The notes beneath the pieces are model-generated. The model made no database searches and was not told where the DNA came from. It was given only the letters and a program-made list of their open reading frames with translations. Both the position numbers and the translations under genes were made by a program. DNA of 64,000 nt, from NCBI RefSeq assembly GCF_021390155.1, contig NZ_CP089985.1, positions 2,553,001-2,617,000 on the forward strand, read 5' to 3'. Shown piece after piece: positions 15,901-23,827 of this stretch. This stretch comes from Pseudomonas sp. HN11 (GTDB lineage: Bacteria; Pseudomonadota; Gammaproteobacteria; Pseudomonadales; Pseudomonadaceae). How positions within the stretch are numbered: the first letter of the stretch is position 1; each line of letters starts with the position of its first letter.

Positions 15901-17560
15901 CCGAGGCATAGCGCAAACACAGCGAGCGCCCGACACCGTTATCCACCCGCTCAATGCGCCCCAGAAAATCCCGGGAAATGCGCAGCCGGTTGTCATACGC
16001 ATCGCTGATCGCTGTCAGCACACCGTCGCGAAAGTGGTAGAACCGTGAGGCCTGAGCCAGCACCAACTCATCAGGCAATGAACCCAGATAGATCGCCGCT
16101 TCGGCCAGGCTGTTGGTGATCGCAGGTCGAGCAGCCGTCGGCAAGGGCAGGGTGGTCGAGCGATTCTCATGATCGGTCCACACCACCGAATCCCCGGAAA
16201 CACTCAAGCGATGCGCCAGCGAGTGACTCCAGCCAAACCCCAACCCACCATCCACTTCCACCGCGCTGGTGCGATACAAGCGGGTCCACTCAAACGGCAG
16301 AACTCCGTCCAGCGCGCCATCGGTGAGGGTCAGCAGTTCTTCGCCCGTGACCATCGACACCGGGCAACCGTTAGTGGCTGTCTTGTCCGAAGGCGCCGCC
16401 GCATCCCCAGCCGGATTCTTCCCAACAGCCGGCACATCATCCACAGGCTCCGCTTGCTTCAGCACCGCGTTTTGCCGCGCCTTCCAGCGCATCTGCAGCC
16501 TGCCTTGCTTCAACCCACCAACCACCCCGCGAACCGCGACTGCCTTATAGCGATCCACGGCCTGCATAAACTTCGTCAGAATCCCCAAAAGCCCCCTGAC
16601 AAAACCCACCGCCGCATCAAGAATCTGCCCGCCATACTTGACCAACCGCAGGCTCAAATACGCTACACCCGCCGCCGGTAGCGCGATGGTCAACACCACG
16701 CCAATCACCAGATCAATCAACAGCGACACCACAAAACCAGCCGCCATCTCAGCCATTACACCGGGCGGCAATGCGTCCAACCAGATCATCGCCGTGCGCA
16801 GCATCAGGAACAGCGCCGCCTCATCACTGGCCAGCAGCATCGCCTGTTCCATGACTTTGGGCGCATCGGTGGCGAGCTGCGCCAATTTGGCCGCTTCTGC
16901 GCCTAGCTGTTCGACGTACTTCAGCGGGTCATCAAGAATCGCCTGCACCAGCTTGATGCTGTCCCACACATCACGAATCGCCGCCCAACTGCCCGCCAGT
17001 AGGCCGCCGCCAATCGCGCTGGCGGTGGACTGCTCCCAGCGCGGTTTAAAATCCGACCACTGCGCCCGAAGCCACTGCTCCAGATCCCCGGTCAGCCCAG
17101 CGTAAGACGCAAACAACGCGTCCACTTGCTCGGCAGAGACGCCCCCCTGCACCCGCACTTGATAGCGCCCGCCCGCCGCGCAGTGGTGCGAACCCTTGCC
17201 CTGTTCATCCAGCATGACCACGGTGGAACTGCCATCATCCAGCCCGATCACCTCCACCGGGATGTTGCCGATCGGCACGTCATACACCGACTCGAACAGG
17301 CTCTCGATCTTCAGCTCGCCGCCCACCGGACACTGGGCCACGGTCGAAAAGTCAGCATCTGAAAGGCTTACCGAACGCTGCGAATTCCCCACCCGCAACA
17401 CCCGATCCATCCCCAGCAGCGATGGCATGTCCAGCCCATGGCTCACCGAATCCAGCGCACGCGAATACCACGCGTCCATCTGCTGGCGATAAATCACCAG
17501 GCTCTGATGAAAGCCATCCAGTTCAAATTCGATAAGGTCGATGTGGGAAGCGTGGGTCAT
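12941..17560 (-). CDS. RHS-repeat polymorphic toxin with ParB-like C-terminal tip
   Basis: A 1539-residue protein. Residues 1-260 are an N-terminal region without a PAAR motif. A strongly hydrophobic part follows (about 265-310). A DUF6531-type entry (GCPVSMVTGEELLTLTDGAL) begins near 398, then a long YD/RHS repeat shell. The conserved core end is RYLTPDPVKLAGGINAYQYV...WVDPTGL. The last 141 residues are the variable tip, with EPIDVV, RRYIVDGHHRASAARR (about 1483-1497) and TPVTIRLF. The DGHHR box is the phosphate-binding motif of the ParB/sulfiredoxin fold, so the tip is probably a nuclease or nucleotide-acting toxin. No VgrG, Eag chaperone or T6SS gene is nearby. The ATG at 17560 is preferred over a TTG at 17584. 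Confidence 0.88.
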   Translation of the reverse strand: MTHASHIDLIEFELDGFHQSLVIYRQQMDAWYSRALDSVSHGLDMPSLLGMDRVLRVGNSQRSVSLSDADFSTVAQCPVGGELKIESLFESVYDVPIGNIPVEVIGLDDGSSTVVMLDEQGKGSHHCAAGGRYQVRVQGGVSAEQVDALFASYAGLTGDLEQWLRAQWSDFKPRWEQSTASAIGGGLLAGSWAAIRDVWDSIKLVQAILDDPLKYVEQLGAEAAKLAQLATDAPKVMEQAMLLASDEAALFLMLRTAMIWLDALPPGVMAEMAAGFVVSLLIDLVIGVVLTIALPAAGVAYLSLRLVKYGGQILDAAVGFVRGLLGILTKFMQAVDRYKAVAVRGVVGGLKQGRLQMRWKARQNAVLKQAEPVDDVPAVGKNPAGDAAAPSDKTATNGCPVSMVTGEELLTLTDGALDGVLPFEWTRLYRTSAVEVDGGLGFGWSHSLAHRLSVSGDSVVWTDHENRSTTLPLPTAARPAITNSLAEAAIYLGSLPDELVLAQASRFYHFRDGVLTAISDAYDNRLRISRDFLGRIERVDNGVGRSLCLRYASGRIVAVDYQIHRVVDEGPFVWVTEQTVVSYAYDDLGRLVSATNAVGESEVYRYDEQHVILERGLAGGASFFWEWEKSGKTARCVRHWASFSQMDTRYAWDDNGQVTVFNADGSREVYVHDQRARLVQRVDPDGAEHFKSYDDKGRLTVEQDPLGAITAYQYDEAGRLVAVFPGDDEPTSYEHDNGFVRVVRRGEAVWKYERNDQGDVIRKIDPDGNATDYSYNKCGQLVGVWYPDHSCHRLVWNERGQLLEEQLPNGGVKRYRYDDLGRKITQEDEHGSLTQFEWNGVGRLVQIVLPSGDTRKYTYNAYGKITSERDELGHVTRYEYADGLHLISRRINADGTQVKYRYDNVRLLLTEIENEVGETYRLQYHSNGLIQQEIGFDGQRTAYLYDLNGNLREKTEHGDDGSQLVTRYERDYAGRLIRKTLPDSNTVDYTYDRQGNLVSVEDGHWSLAYEYDSQNRLTAEHQGWGTLRYGYDACGQLQNLRLPDNNRLTFKHDKGGHLATVDLNGTVLTSHLFHAGREQQRAQGTLLSHYQHDDQGRLFNQNIGDAEGPVYRRHYDYDNTGNLTRLLDTRKGEHNYHYDPLNRLTRADHSQGEQERFAHDPTGNLLMQNRPGPDIVAGNRLMIQGDHHYDYDTFGNLIRERRGKGHALVTEYRYDCQHRLIGLKKPNGQTASYRYDPFGRRISKTVDGVTTEFFWQGDKLIAEHHKDRHRSYLYEPDSFRPLALLEGFGPKEAKPYHYQLDHLGTPQELTAADGEIVWSAHYRAYGEISRLDIGKIDNPLRFQGQYFDQESELHYNRHRYYNPDIGRYLTPDPVKLAGGINAYQYVPNPTGWVDPTGLSACPGDDGCKPQTGFEPPIQKAHVDEGLPSAPIVHGVDAETLNRTHSIEGKFSTKLVENISRNMRDSGYDRNEPIDVVEHNERRYIVDGHHRASAARRTRTPVTIRLFKDIDSHKGAFSNLQDVIDASNTVGLDRLDRPRR

Positions 17561-17813
17561 CCGTGACGTCTCGACAAAGGGCAAGGCGTCGGAGCATGCC
17601 GTAGCAAAAAGCGTCTGGATGAACGGTTGAGAAATTCAGAAAGGACCGACTAAAAACGGGAAAAATCCGCGAAAAACCAACTCAAAAGCCTACAAAAAAA
17701 AGCGATCAACCTGATTGCAGTATCGTTTCTCAAATAAAAATCGCTCTCATCCTTGCCCGGTTTCCCGACCTGACCGTCATGGTTAATAGAACCTCCCTTA
17801 CGCAGGATTTCCC

Positions 17814-20312
17814 ATGTCGCGCCTTGCTCGTCCCTTGCATCCACTGGCCTTGTCAGTGGCGATGGCTTTTGCCGCCGTGCCGTTGTTGACCGTCCAGTCC
17901 TCCTTCGCCGAAGAGAGCAGCACCGTGCGCAGCTTCTCGATTCCTGCCGGTGACTTGAGCCAGTCGCTCAATAGCCTGGCCGAGCAGGCGGGCCTGGTGC
18001 TGGCCTTTGATGCAAGCCTGACCCGTGGCAAGCGCAGCAAGGGTTTGAGCGGGCAATACGACACCGACGTGGCGCTGAACCAGTTGCTCGCCGGCAGCGG
18101 GTTGCAAGCCTTGAAGATCTCCGCCGAGCGCTACCGCCTGGAAGTCATCCCGGATAACGGCGGGGCCATGGAGTTGCAGGCCACCACCATCAGCGGCGCG
18201 TACCAGGCCGAAAGCCCGACCGGGCCGGTGTCCGGTTATGTGGCTACGCGCAGTTTGTCGGGCACCAAGACCGACACCGCGCTGATCGAAACCCCGCAGT
18301 CGATTTCCATCGTCACCAAAGACCAGATGCGCGCGCAGAACGCCGAGAGCCTCAACCAGATCCTGCGCTACAGCGCCGCCGTCATCCCGGAAACCCGTGG
18401 CGCCACCGCATCGCGTCTCGACCAGTTGACCATCCGTGGTTTCTCCCCGGCCACCTACCTCGACGGCCTGCGTATGCCATCGAGCCGTGACGCCTTACCG
18501 CAGAAAGATGCCTTCGACCTGGAGCGCGTGGAAGTGCTGCGCGGCCCGGCGTCGGTACTGTACGGGCAGGGCACGCCGAGCGGGGTGATCAACATGGTCA
18601 GCAAGCGTCCGCTGGACACACCGTTTCATGAAGTGGGTGTGGAGTACGGCACCTTCAACAAGAAGCGCACCACCTTTGACTTAAGCGGCCCGCTGGATGA
18701 TCAGGGGGTGTATTCCTACCGCGTGGCCGGGCTTTTCGACGATGCCGATGGCCAGGTGGAGCACACCGAGACGCGCCGCCAGTCACTGTCGAGCACCTTT
18801 ACCTGGCGCCCGGACGACGCCACTTCGCTGACCCTGCTCGGGCATTTCCAGAAGGACCCCAAAGGCGCGTCCTACGGCTCGATACCCGCCTGGGGCTCGG
18901 TACTGCACAGCCCGACCGGGCGCAGCATCGATGTGGATTTCTATGACGGCGAAAAGAATTTCGAGAAAAGTGACCGCGAGTACTACAGCATCGGCTGGGC
19001 GTTCGAGCATCACGTCGATGACGTGTGGACCGTGCGCCAGAATGCGCGTTACCTGCGCAGCGAAGGCCAATATCGCAGCCTCTATAGCAACTACCTGATG
19101 GCGGATTACCGCACCATCCGCCGCTCGACCATTGCCAGCGATGTCGACCTGGATGCCTACACCCTCGACAACCAGGTGCAGGCCAAATTTGACACCGGCC
19201 CGTTGCAGCACACCTTGTTGATGGGGCTCGATTACCAGAACACCAGCACCGACACCAAGTCCGGCTCGGGCGTGTACACCGCCGGCCCGACCCTGGATAT
19301 TTTCAATCCGGTCTACGGTGCGGCCGTGCCGGTGCCGGCCTACACCACCGACGGCACTTCGCGCAGCGAGCAGACCGGTGTGTACCTGCAAGAACAGATG
19401 AAGTGGGACAAATGGGTCCTGTTGCTGGGCGGGCGCTATGACTGGGCCAGCACCGACAGCAGCACCAAGGCTATTCGCACCGGTGTCAAATCCGAGTCGT
19501 CCCTGGACAGCAAAGCCTTTACCGGTCGTATCGGCCTGGTCTACCTCTTCGACAATGGCCTGGCGCCGTATGCCAGCTACGCCGAGTCGTTCAACCCGCA
19601 GTCGGGCACCGGCTACGGCGGTTCGGTGTTCAAGCCGACCGAAGGCAAGCAGTATGAAATCGGCATCAAGTACCAGCCGCCAGGCAGCAACAGCTTTATC
19701 ACGGCGGCGATCTTCGACCTGCGCCAGACCAACGTGTTGACCACCGACCCGGACCCCACCCACCTGTGTGGCACCGGGCGCTGCCAGAGCCAGGATGGCG
19801 AAGTGCAATCCCGTGGCTTTGAACTGGAAGGCAAAGCCAGTCTCAACGACAACCTGGATATCACTGCGGCCTACGCTTATCTGGACAACCGCATCAGCAA
19901 GTCCAACAACACCGTGCGGTATGCACCCATCAGCGACATCGGCGTAGGCCCGGCCATCGCCGCCGAAGGCACCACCACCTATGGCGTGCCGCGTCACACC
20001 GCCTCGGCTTGGGCCGACTATACCTTCCACGATGGCAAGCTCAAGGGCTTCGGTGCCGGCGTGGGTGCGCGGTATGTCGGGTCGTCCTGGGGTGATACCG
20101 CCAACACCTTGAAAGTGCCGGGCTACACCCTGTTCGATGCGGCCGTGCATTACGACATTCCAAACATCACCAGCCTCAAGGACAACCTGCGCCTGGCGCT
20201 CAATGCCACCAACCTGGCGAATAAAGAGTATGTCGCGTCCTGCTACTCCTATTCCTGGTGCTGGTATGGCTCGCAGCGTACCGTGCAGGCGAGCGCTACC
20301 TACCAGTGGTGA
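17814..20312 (+). CDS. TonB-dependent ferrichrome-type siderophore receptor with STN domain
   Basis: An 832-residue receptor. After the signal peptide (cleaved near SSFAEE), a secretin/TonB N-terminal (STN) domain spans about residues 35-115 (RSFSIPAGDLSQSLNSLAEQ, GLSGQYDTDVALNQLL). The TonB box region is near residues 118-125. The plug holds TALIETPQSISIVTKDQM and ERVEVLRGPASVLYGQGTPSG. The barrel ends in ASATYQW, and CYSYSWCWYGSQRTV resembles FhuA/FoxA-type C-termini. It would import a hydroxamate-type ferric siderophore. The STN domain normally signals to an anti-sigma factor, but no FecI/FecR pair is adjacent. The gene is monocistronic. Confidence 0.9.
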   Translation: MSRLARPLHPLALSVAMAFAAVPLLTVQSSFAEESSTVRSFSIPAGDLSQSLNSLAEQAGLVLAFDASLTRGKRSKGLSGQYDTDVALNQLLAGSGLQALKISAERYRLEVIPDNGGAMELQATTISGAYQAESPTGPVSGYVATRSLSGTKTDTALIETPQSISIVTKDQMRAQNAESLNQILRYSAAVIPETRGATASRLDQLTIRGFSPATYLDGLRMPSSRDALPQKDAFDLERVEVLRGPASVLYGQGTPSGVINMVSKRPLDTPFHEVGVEYGTFNKKRTTFDLSGPLDDQGVYSYRVAGLFDDADGQVEHTETRRQSLSSTFTWRPDDATSLTLLGHFQKDPKGASYGSIPAWGSVLHSPTGRSIDVDFYDGEKNFEKSDREYYSIGWAFEHHVDDVWTVRQNARYLRSEGQYRSLYSNYLMADYRTIRRSTIASDVDLDAYTLDNQVQAKFDTGPLQHTLLMGLDYQNTSTDTKSGSGVYTAGPTLDIFNPVYGAAVPVPAYTTDGTSRSEQTGVYLQEQMKWDKWVLLLGGRYDWASTDSSTKAIRTGVKSESSLDSKAFTGRIGLVYLFDNGLAPYASYAESFNPQSGTGYGGSVFKPTEGKQYEIGIKYQPPGSNSFITAAIFDLRQTNVLTTDPDPTHLCGTGRCQSQDGEVQSRGFELEGKASLNDNLDITAAYAYLDNRISKSNNTVRYAPISDIGVGPAIAAEGTTTYGVPRHTASAWADYTFHDGKLKGFGAGVGARYVGSSWGDTANTLKVPGYTLFDAAVHYDIPNITSLKDNLRLALNATNLANKEYVASCYSYSWCWYGSQRTVQASATYQW

Positions 20313-20318
20313 GGTAAG

Positions 20319-20362
20319 AAAAAAGCCTTGGCGAAAGGATTCGAGAGCAGCATCGCCAAGGC
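20319..20362 (-). terminator. Rho-independent terminator of the LOG-family gene
   Basis: GCCTTGGCGA (20325-20334) pairs perfectly with TCGCCAAGGC (20353-20362). On the minus strand the stem is followed by six T residues (20324-20319). It lies 10 bp after the stop of the minus-strand gene and just past the end of the plus-strand receptor gene. Confidence 0.7.
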
Positions 20363-20371
20363 CGAAAAGGG

Positions 20372-21088
20372 CTAACGCTTGAGCGGCTCGATCCACTTGT
20401 TGACCAGCGGCGCCTGCCACTGCCCAAGCGCATCGAGCAGGGCGCCGGGGTTGTCCTCGACTATCAGCATCTGGTTGTGTTCGGCTTTCATGAAGCCTTC
20501 TTTCACAGCGTGCTCAAACAGGCTGCGCAGCGTCGCGAAGAAATTCGCGGTGTTCAGACAGGCCACGCCTTTGTGGTGCTCGCCCAACTGCGTCAATGTC
20601 ATTGCTTCCAACACTTCTTTGAAGGTGCCGAGGCCACCAGGCAGGGCGATGAAAGCATCGGCCAGTTCGCTCATGCGGGCTTTGCGGCTACGCATGTCGT
20701 CCATGATTTCATAGCCGGTCAGCCCCGGATGCATGTGCCCAAGCTCATGCAGTAAACGGGTGATAACACCGATCACTTGGCCACCCTCGGCCAGTGCGCT
20801 GTCGGCAATCACCCCCATCAAGCCCCTGGCGCTGCCGCCGTAGACCAGGCGCATGCCACGTCGGGCGATTTCACGGCCGAGGGCTTTGGCGTCCTCGATG
20901 ACCCAGGCGTCTTCGCGGCGAGCCCAGTCCAGCAGCTCCAACCGGCGCGGCAGGGACAGGGAAACACACAACGGGCTTTGGTGAGCGGGGGTGACGACCA
21001 CGGCACGCGCGGCGCGCAGGTGTTGCACGCAGAGACCGTCTTGATCCACCGGCACCGCAATGGCGTTGATCTGCAAGTAGTCCAGCAA
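20372..21088 (-). CDS. LOG-family (TIGR00730) protein fused to a MocR regulator remnant
   Basis: The open frame reads as two unrelated pieces. Residues 1-66 (VDQDGLCVQHLRAARAVVVTP, LSLPRRLELLDWARREDAWVIED) match the aminotransferase half of MocR-type GntR regulators. From residue 67 (AKALGREIARRGMRLVYGGSARGLMG) it is a LOG/lysine-decarboxylase-like Rossmann protein with RSRKARM and the nucleotide motif PGGLGTFKE. LOG proteins act as cytokinin-type or nucleotide phosphoribohydrolases. The usual N-terminus with CVFCGAS is missing, about 20-25 residues. The fusion point is near 20890. The gene was probably created by a deletion. A start inside (Met79 at 20854) is possible. Whether it is expressed or active is unknown. 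Confidence 0.7.
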   Translation of the reverse strand: MLDYLQINAIAVPVDQDGLCVQHLRAARAVVVTPAHQSPLCVSLSLPRRLELLDWARREDAWVIEDAKALGREIARRGMRLVYGGSARGLMGVIADSALAEGGQVIGVITRLLHELGHMHPGLTGYEIMDDMRSRKARMSELADAFIALPGGLGTFKEVLEAMTLTQLGEHHKGVACLNTANFFATLRSLFEHAVKEGFMKAEHNQMLIVEDNPGALLDALGQWQAPLVNKWIEPLKR

Positions 21089-21090
21089 TG

Positions 21091-21308
21091 GCCGCGGGGC
21101 TCAAGGTAACCCTCGGCGGTGAGCAGTGCGTAAGTGCTGTCGATGGTCCCGCGCGCCAGCCCCAGTTCCTTGGCCAGCGCCCGCGCCGCCGGGACGCGTT
21201 CGCCTGGCTTGAGCAGGCCCTCGGCGATGGCGCTGCGAAAACGCCAGTAGAGTTGGCGGTAGATCGGCTCAGCGGAGTCGGGGTCCGGGGGGGGGGCAGG
21301 GTGTGCAT
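21091..21308 (-). pseudogene. MocR/GntR regulator remnant (winged-helix part)
   Basis: The segment encodes a GntR-type winged helix: EPIYRQLYWRFRSAIAEGLL, then RVPAARALAKELGLARGTID and YALLTAEGYLEPRG. It ends abruptly at about 21091, where the frame shifts into the aminotransferase fragment fused to the LOG gene. The likely original ATG at 21308 is followed by a run of ten C residues (G on the plus strand, 21287-21296). The helix-turn-helix frame does not match that ATG, so the tract has gained or lost bases. The central part of the gene is deleted. It is a broken regulator. Confidence 0.75.
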
Positions 21309-21405
21309 GAGGTGTCCATCTCCAGTTCACGGCTGGCCTCACTGTAACTGCCTGATGCCCCATACCCAAGTGCCATAACCGCATCAGTTGCTAGGCCATC
21401 ATGGC

Positions 21406-21549
21406 TCAGTATCGGACGCTGATTACGCAGCGACCGCCGTCGAGTTCAGCGCCAAGGAACTTGCCGACCTGACCTATGGCATTGCCTTGATGAACGCCTT
21501 CAACCGCCTCGGTATCACGTTCCGAACCACGCCTGCGGCGGCGAGCTGA
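21406..21549 (+). pseudogene. 3' fragment of a carboxymuconolactone decarboxylase (AhpD-like) gene
   Basis: The frame ending at the TGA 21547-21549 reads AVEFSAKELADLTYGIALMN followed by AFNRLGITFR, which matches the C-terminal end of CMD/AhpD-fold alkylhydroperoxidase-like proteins. The CxxC active-site part is missing and there is no plausible start. Such genes often sit divergent from MocR-type regulators, as this fragment does relative to the remnant at 21091-21308. It is a relic. Confidence 0.65.
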
Positions 21550-21641
21550 AACATCGCGCAATAAGGCAATTTAATGGCCCCTCTAGAACCAAATCCTCGC
21601 CAGAATCGCTTTTATTTTCAGGTGGTTAGGTGAGGATGCAA

Positions 21642-21971
21642 ATGCGCACTGTTGGAATCATGCTGATCGCCTGCTCCCTGGCCGGCGGCGCAACTGCTGT
21701 GCAGGCACGGGAGCTGCGCGAGGGTGACAAGTACATGTGCAGTTGGGGCGCCGGCACCGCCGCCAGGGCCCAGGAACTCAAGCTGTCGGGGGTATCGCTG
21801 TACGCGGCGCGGCAGAAGATCCAGAGCATGAAGTTCAACAAATCCTGGATGCGCATGATGGCCATGGGCATCACCGAACAGACTTATGACAGCCGTTCGC
21901 GGCTCAAGCCCGAGGCGATTCGCCAGGGTTTCTATCAGGACTGCGTGCGCTACAAAGTCGCTCGCAAATGA
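21642..21971 (+). CDS. Small secreted hypothetical protein (109 aa)
   Basis: The ATG at 21642 has GAGG at 6-nt spacing; an ATG at 21636 and a GTG at 21630 are in frame. A signal peptide (MRTVGIMLIACSLAGGATAVQA) is followed by a short basic mature domain: ELREGDKYMCSWGAGTAARAQ, YAARQKIQSMKFNKSWMRMM and a C-terminal QDCVRYKVARK. Two Cys remain in the mature part and could form one disulfide. It is probably periplasmic. I do not recognise the family. It is monocistronic, 137 bp upstream of the FAH-type gene. Confidence 0.65.
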   Translation: MRTVGIMLIACSLAGGATAVQARELREGDKYMCSWGAGTAARAQELKLSGVSLYAARQKIQSMKFNKSWMRMMAMGITEQTYDSRSRLKPEAIRQGFYQDCVRYKVARK

Positions 21972-22108
21972 CTGTTTAACGCGATAGCGGCGGGCTGGCA
22001 TCTTCCTGGGCACAAGCACCGGCCAGTGCAAAAGCTGCGTAAGCCTGTCCAACTTCGGCTTGACGCTCCTCGCCATACTGGCGCCAGGTAAACGACGAGG
22101 TACACGCC

Positions 22109-22804
22109 ATGACTGATTACGTTTTCACCCCAGCGCCAACCCCGAGCCTCGCTGTACAGGACAGTGATGCGCGCTTTGCGCTGCGCCGTGTGTTCTGCGT
22201 GGGCCGCAACTACAGTGAGCACGCCCGGGAGATGGGGCACGACCCGGACCGCGAACCGCCGTTCTTCTTCATGAAGCCGGCGGATGCCGTGGTACCGGCC
22301 GAAGGTGTGATCGCTTATCCGCCGCTGACCGCCGACCTGCATCACGAAGTTGAACTGGTTGTAGCCATTGGCAAGGGCGGGGTGGACATCAGCCCGGCAC
22401 AGGCGTTTTCCCACATTTGGGGGTATGGCGTCGGTATCGATCTGACTCGACGTGACCTGCAAGCCGAGGCGAAAAAGTTGTCACGTCCGTGGGATTGGGC
22501 AAAGGCTTTTGATGAATCCGCGCCGACTACCGCGCTGCAGCCGGTAAGCGCAGTAGGGCACCCCGCCAGTGGAAAAATCTGGCTCAAGGTCAATGGTGAA
22601 CAGCGCCAGGTGGGCGACCTGGCCGACCTGATCTGGTCCGTCAGCGAAGTCATCAGCCATGCCTCCAAAGCCGTCGCGCTCAAGGCGGGCGACCTGATCT
22701 TCACCGGCACTCCCGCAGGCGTCGGCGCATTGCAACCGGGCGACGTAGTCACCGCCGGCATCGACGGCATTGGCGAGTTGCATTTCACCCTCGGCCAGGG
22801 TTGA
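22109..22804 (+). CDS. Fumarylacetoacetate hydrolase family protein
   Basis: A 231-residue single-domain FAH-fold enzyme. Conserved parts: VFCVGRNYSEHAREMG, PPFFFMKPADAVV, the metal-binding acid string DLHHEVELVVAIG, GYGVGIDLTRRDLQ, and the end GDLIFTGTPAGVGALQPGD. Relatives hydrolyse fumarylpyruvate or acylpyruvates, or act as oxaloacetate decarboxylases, using Mg2+/Mn2+ bound by the acidic residues. It is likely a cytosolic acylpyruvase-type hydrolase of general metabolism. The AraC-type regulator starts 36 bp downstream on the same strand and may be cotranscribed. The exact substrate is not clear from sequence. Confidence 0.9.
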   Translation: MTDYVFTPAPTPSLAVQDSDARFALRRVFCVGRNYSEHAREMGHDPDREPPFFFMKPADAVVPAEGVIAYPPLTADLHHEVELVVAIGKGGVDISPAQAFSHIWGYGVGIDLTRRDLQAEAKKLSRPWDWAKAFDESAPTTALQPVSAVGHPASGKIWLKVNGEQRQVGDLADLIWSVSEVISHASKAVALKAGDLIFTGTPAGVGALQPGDVVTAGIDGIGELHFTLGQG

Positions 22805-22840
22805 GGCTACAGTGGTGCCCAGGCCACCCGAGAGACCGAT

Positions 22841-23749
22841 ATGCCAGGCACCCGAGTCACCACTTACGGCATGCAACAACGCAGCGACCGCCCTGACTTC
22901 TACATCCGCGACAAGCGCGGGCGGGCGGCGCTGACCAGCCCTCATCGCCATGAGTATTTCCAGATCCAGATCAACCTCGGTGGCGACACCGTGCAGCATA
23001 TCGGCGGCGCGGTGCGGCCGTTTCCACGTAAGGCGCTGGCGTTTATCCTGCCTCATCGGTTGCATGTGATTCCCCATCCCGAGGATGGCGAATTCCTGCT
23101 GATCAACTTCAGCCAGGCGTTTTTCCTGCCGCAACTGACCTGCGATCCCTTGGACCTGGAGGATATTCCCATCGGTCAGGCGCCGGAGCTTTCGCCGTTT
23201 CGCTTCCAGGAACAGCTGGATTTCATCCTTGATGACGCCGCTTTTGCCCAGGTGCTAACCTGGCTCGCGCATATGCGCGAACTCGATGCCCATCGCACCT
23301 TCGGTGCCCGTGAACGCCTTAAGGGCTACCTGTTTCAACTGGTCGGCCTGATCTGTGAGCAATACGCCGAACCCTTGCAAGCTTTTGCCGCCAACCATGC
23401 CACGCGGCGCGGGCGCAAGGATGCGTTGGCGCGGGTGCAGGCCTACATCCGCGAGCACCTGCATGAACCGACACTCAACCTTACGGATACGGCGGCCGCG
23501 GCGTTCCTGTCCCCCAACTACCTCACTCACCTGTTGCGCAAGGAAACCGGCAAACCCTTTTCGCAGCTGGTGCTCGACCGTCGCCTGCAGTTGGCGCGCA
23601 CGTTGTTGCTCAACAGTGCACAGATGATTGGCACGATCGCCCACCGCTGCGGCTTCACCGATGAAGCGTACTTTTCCCGTTGCTTCCGCAAGGCCCATGG
23701 CCTGGCGCCAGGTCAATTCCGTCGCCAACAGCATGGCGAGCCCTTGTAA
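22841..23749 (+). CDS. AraC-family transcriptional regulator
   Basis: A 302-residue regulator. The N-terminal cupin-like sensor has SPHRHEYFQIQINLGGD and a following IGGAVRPFPRKALAF. The C-terminal AraC/XylS DNA-binding domain (about 195-295) shows both helix-turn-helix units: LTDTAAAAFLSPNYLTHLLRK and MIGTIAHRCGFTDEAYFSRC, ending in FRKAHGLAPGQFRRQ. It follows the FAH-type gene closely. Targets and effector are unknown; the neighbouring hydrolase gene or the acetyltransferase downstream are candidates. Confidence 0.9.
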   Translation: MPGTRVTTYGMQQRSDRPDFYIRDKRGRAALTSPHRHEYFQIQINLGGDTVQHIGGAVRPFPRKALAFILPHRLHVIPHPEDGEFLLINFSQAFFLPQLTCDPLDLEDIPIGQAPELSPFRFQEQLDFILDDAAFAQVLTWLAHMRELDAHRTFGARERLKGYLFQLVGLICEQYAEPLQAFAANHATRRGRKDALARVQAYIREHLHEPTLNLTDTAAAAFLSPNYLTHLLRKETGKPFSQLVLDRRLQLARTLLLNSAQMIGTIAHRCGFTDEAYFSRCFRKAHGLAPGQFRRQQHGEPL

Positions 23750-23827
23750 CCGGGCTGATTTACAAATCCACGACAATCGCGATGTGTCGATTTGCATACA
23801 ATTGCGGCCTTCATGAGGGAGGTTCGT

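Noticed and set aside
13400..16000. Periodic repeats that could suggest a repeat array or CRISPR
   Set aside because: They are the coding repeats (YD/RHS motifs) of the toxin shell, not spacers between identical repeats.
17585..17813. Possible Fur box upstream of the ferrichrome-type receptor
   Set aside because: Partial matches to the GATAAT hexamer exist, but none is good enough to call by eye.
18783..20420. Long minus-strand frame opposite the STN receptor
   Set aside because: Antisense to a receptor with all expected motifs; composition typical of shadow frames.
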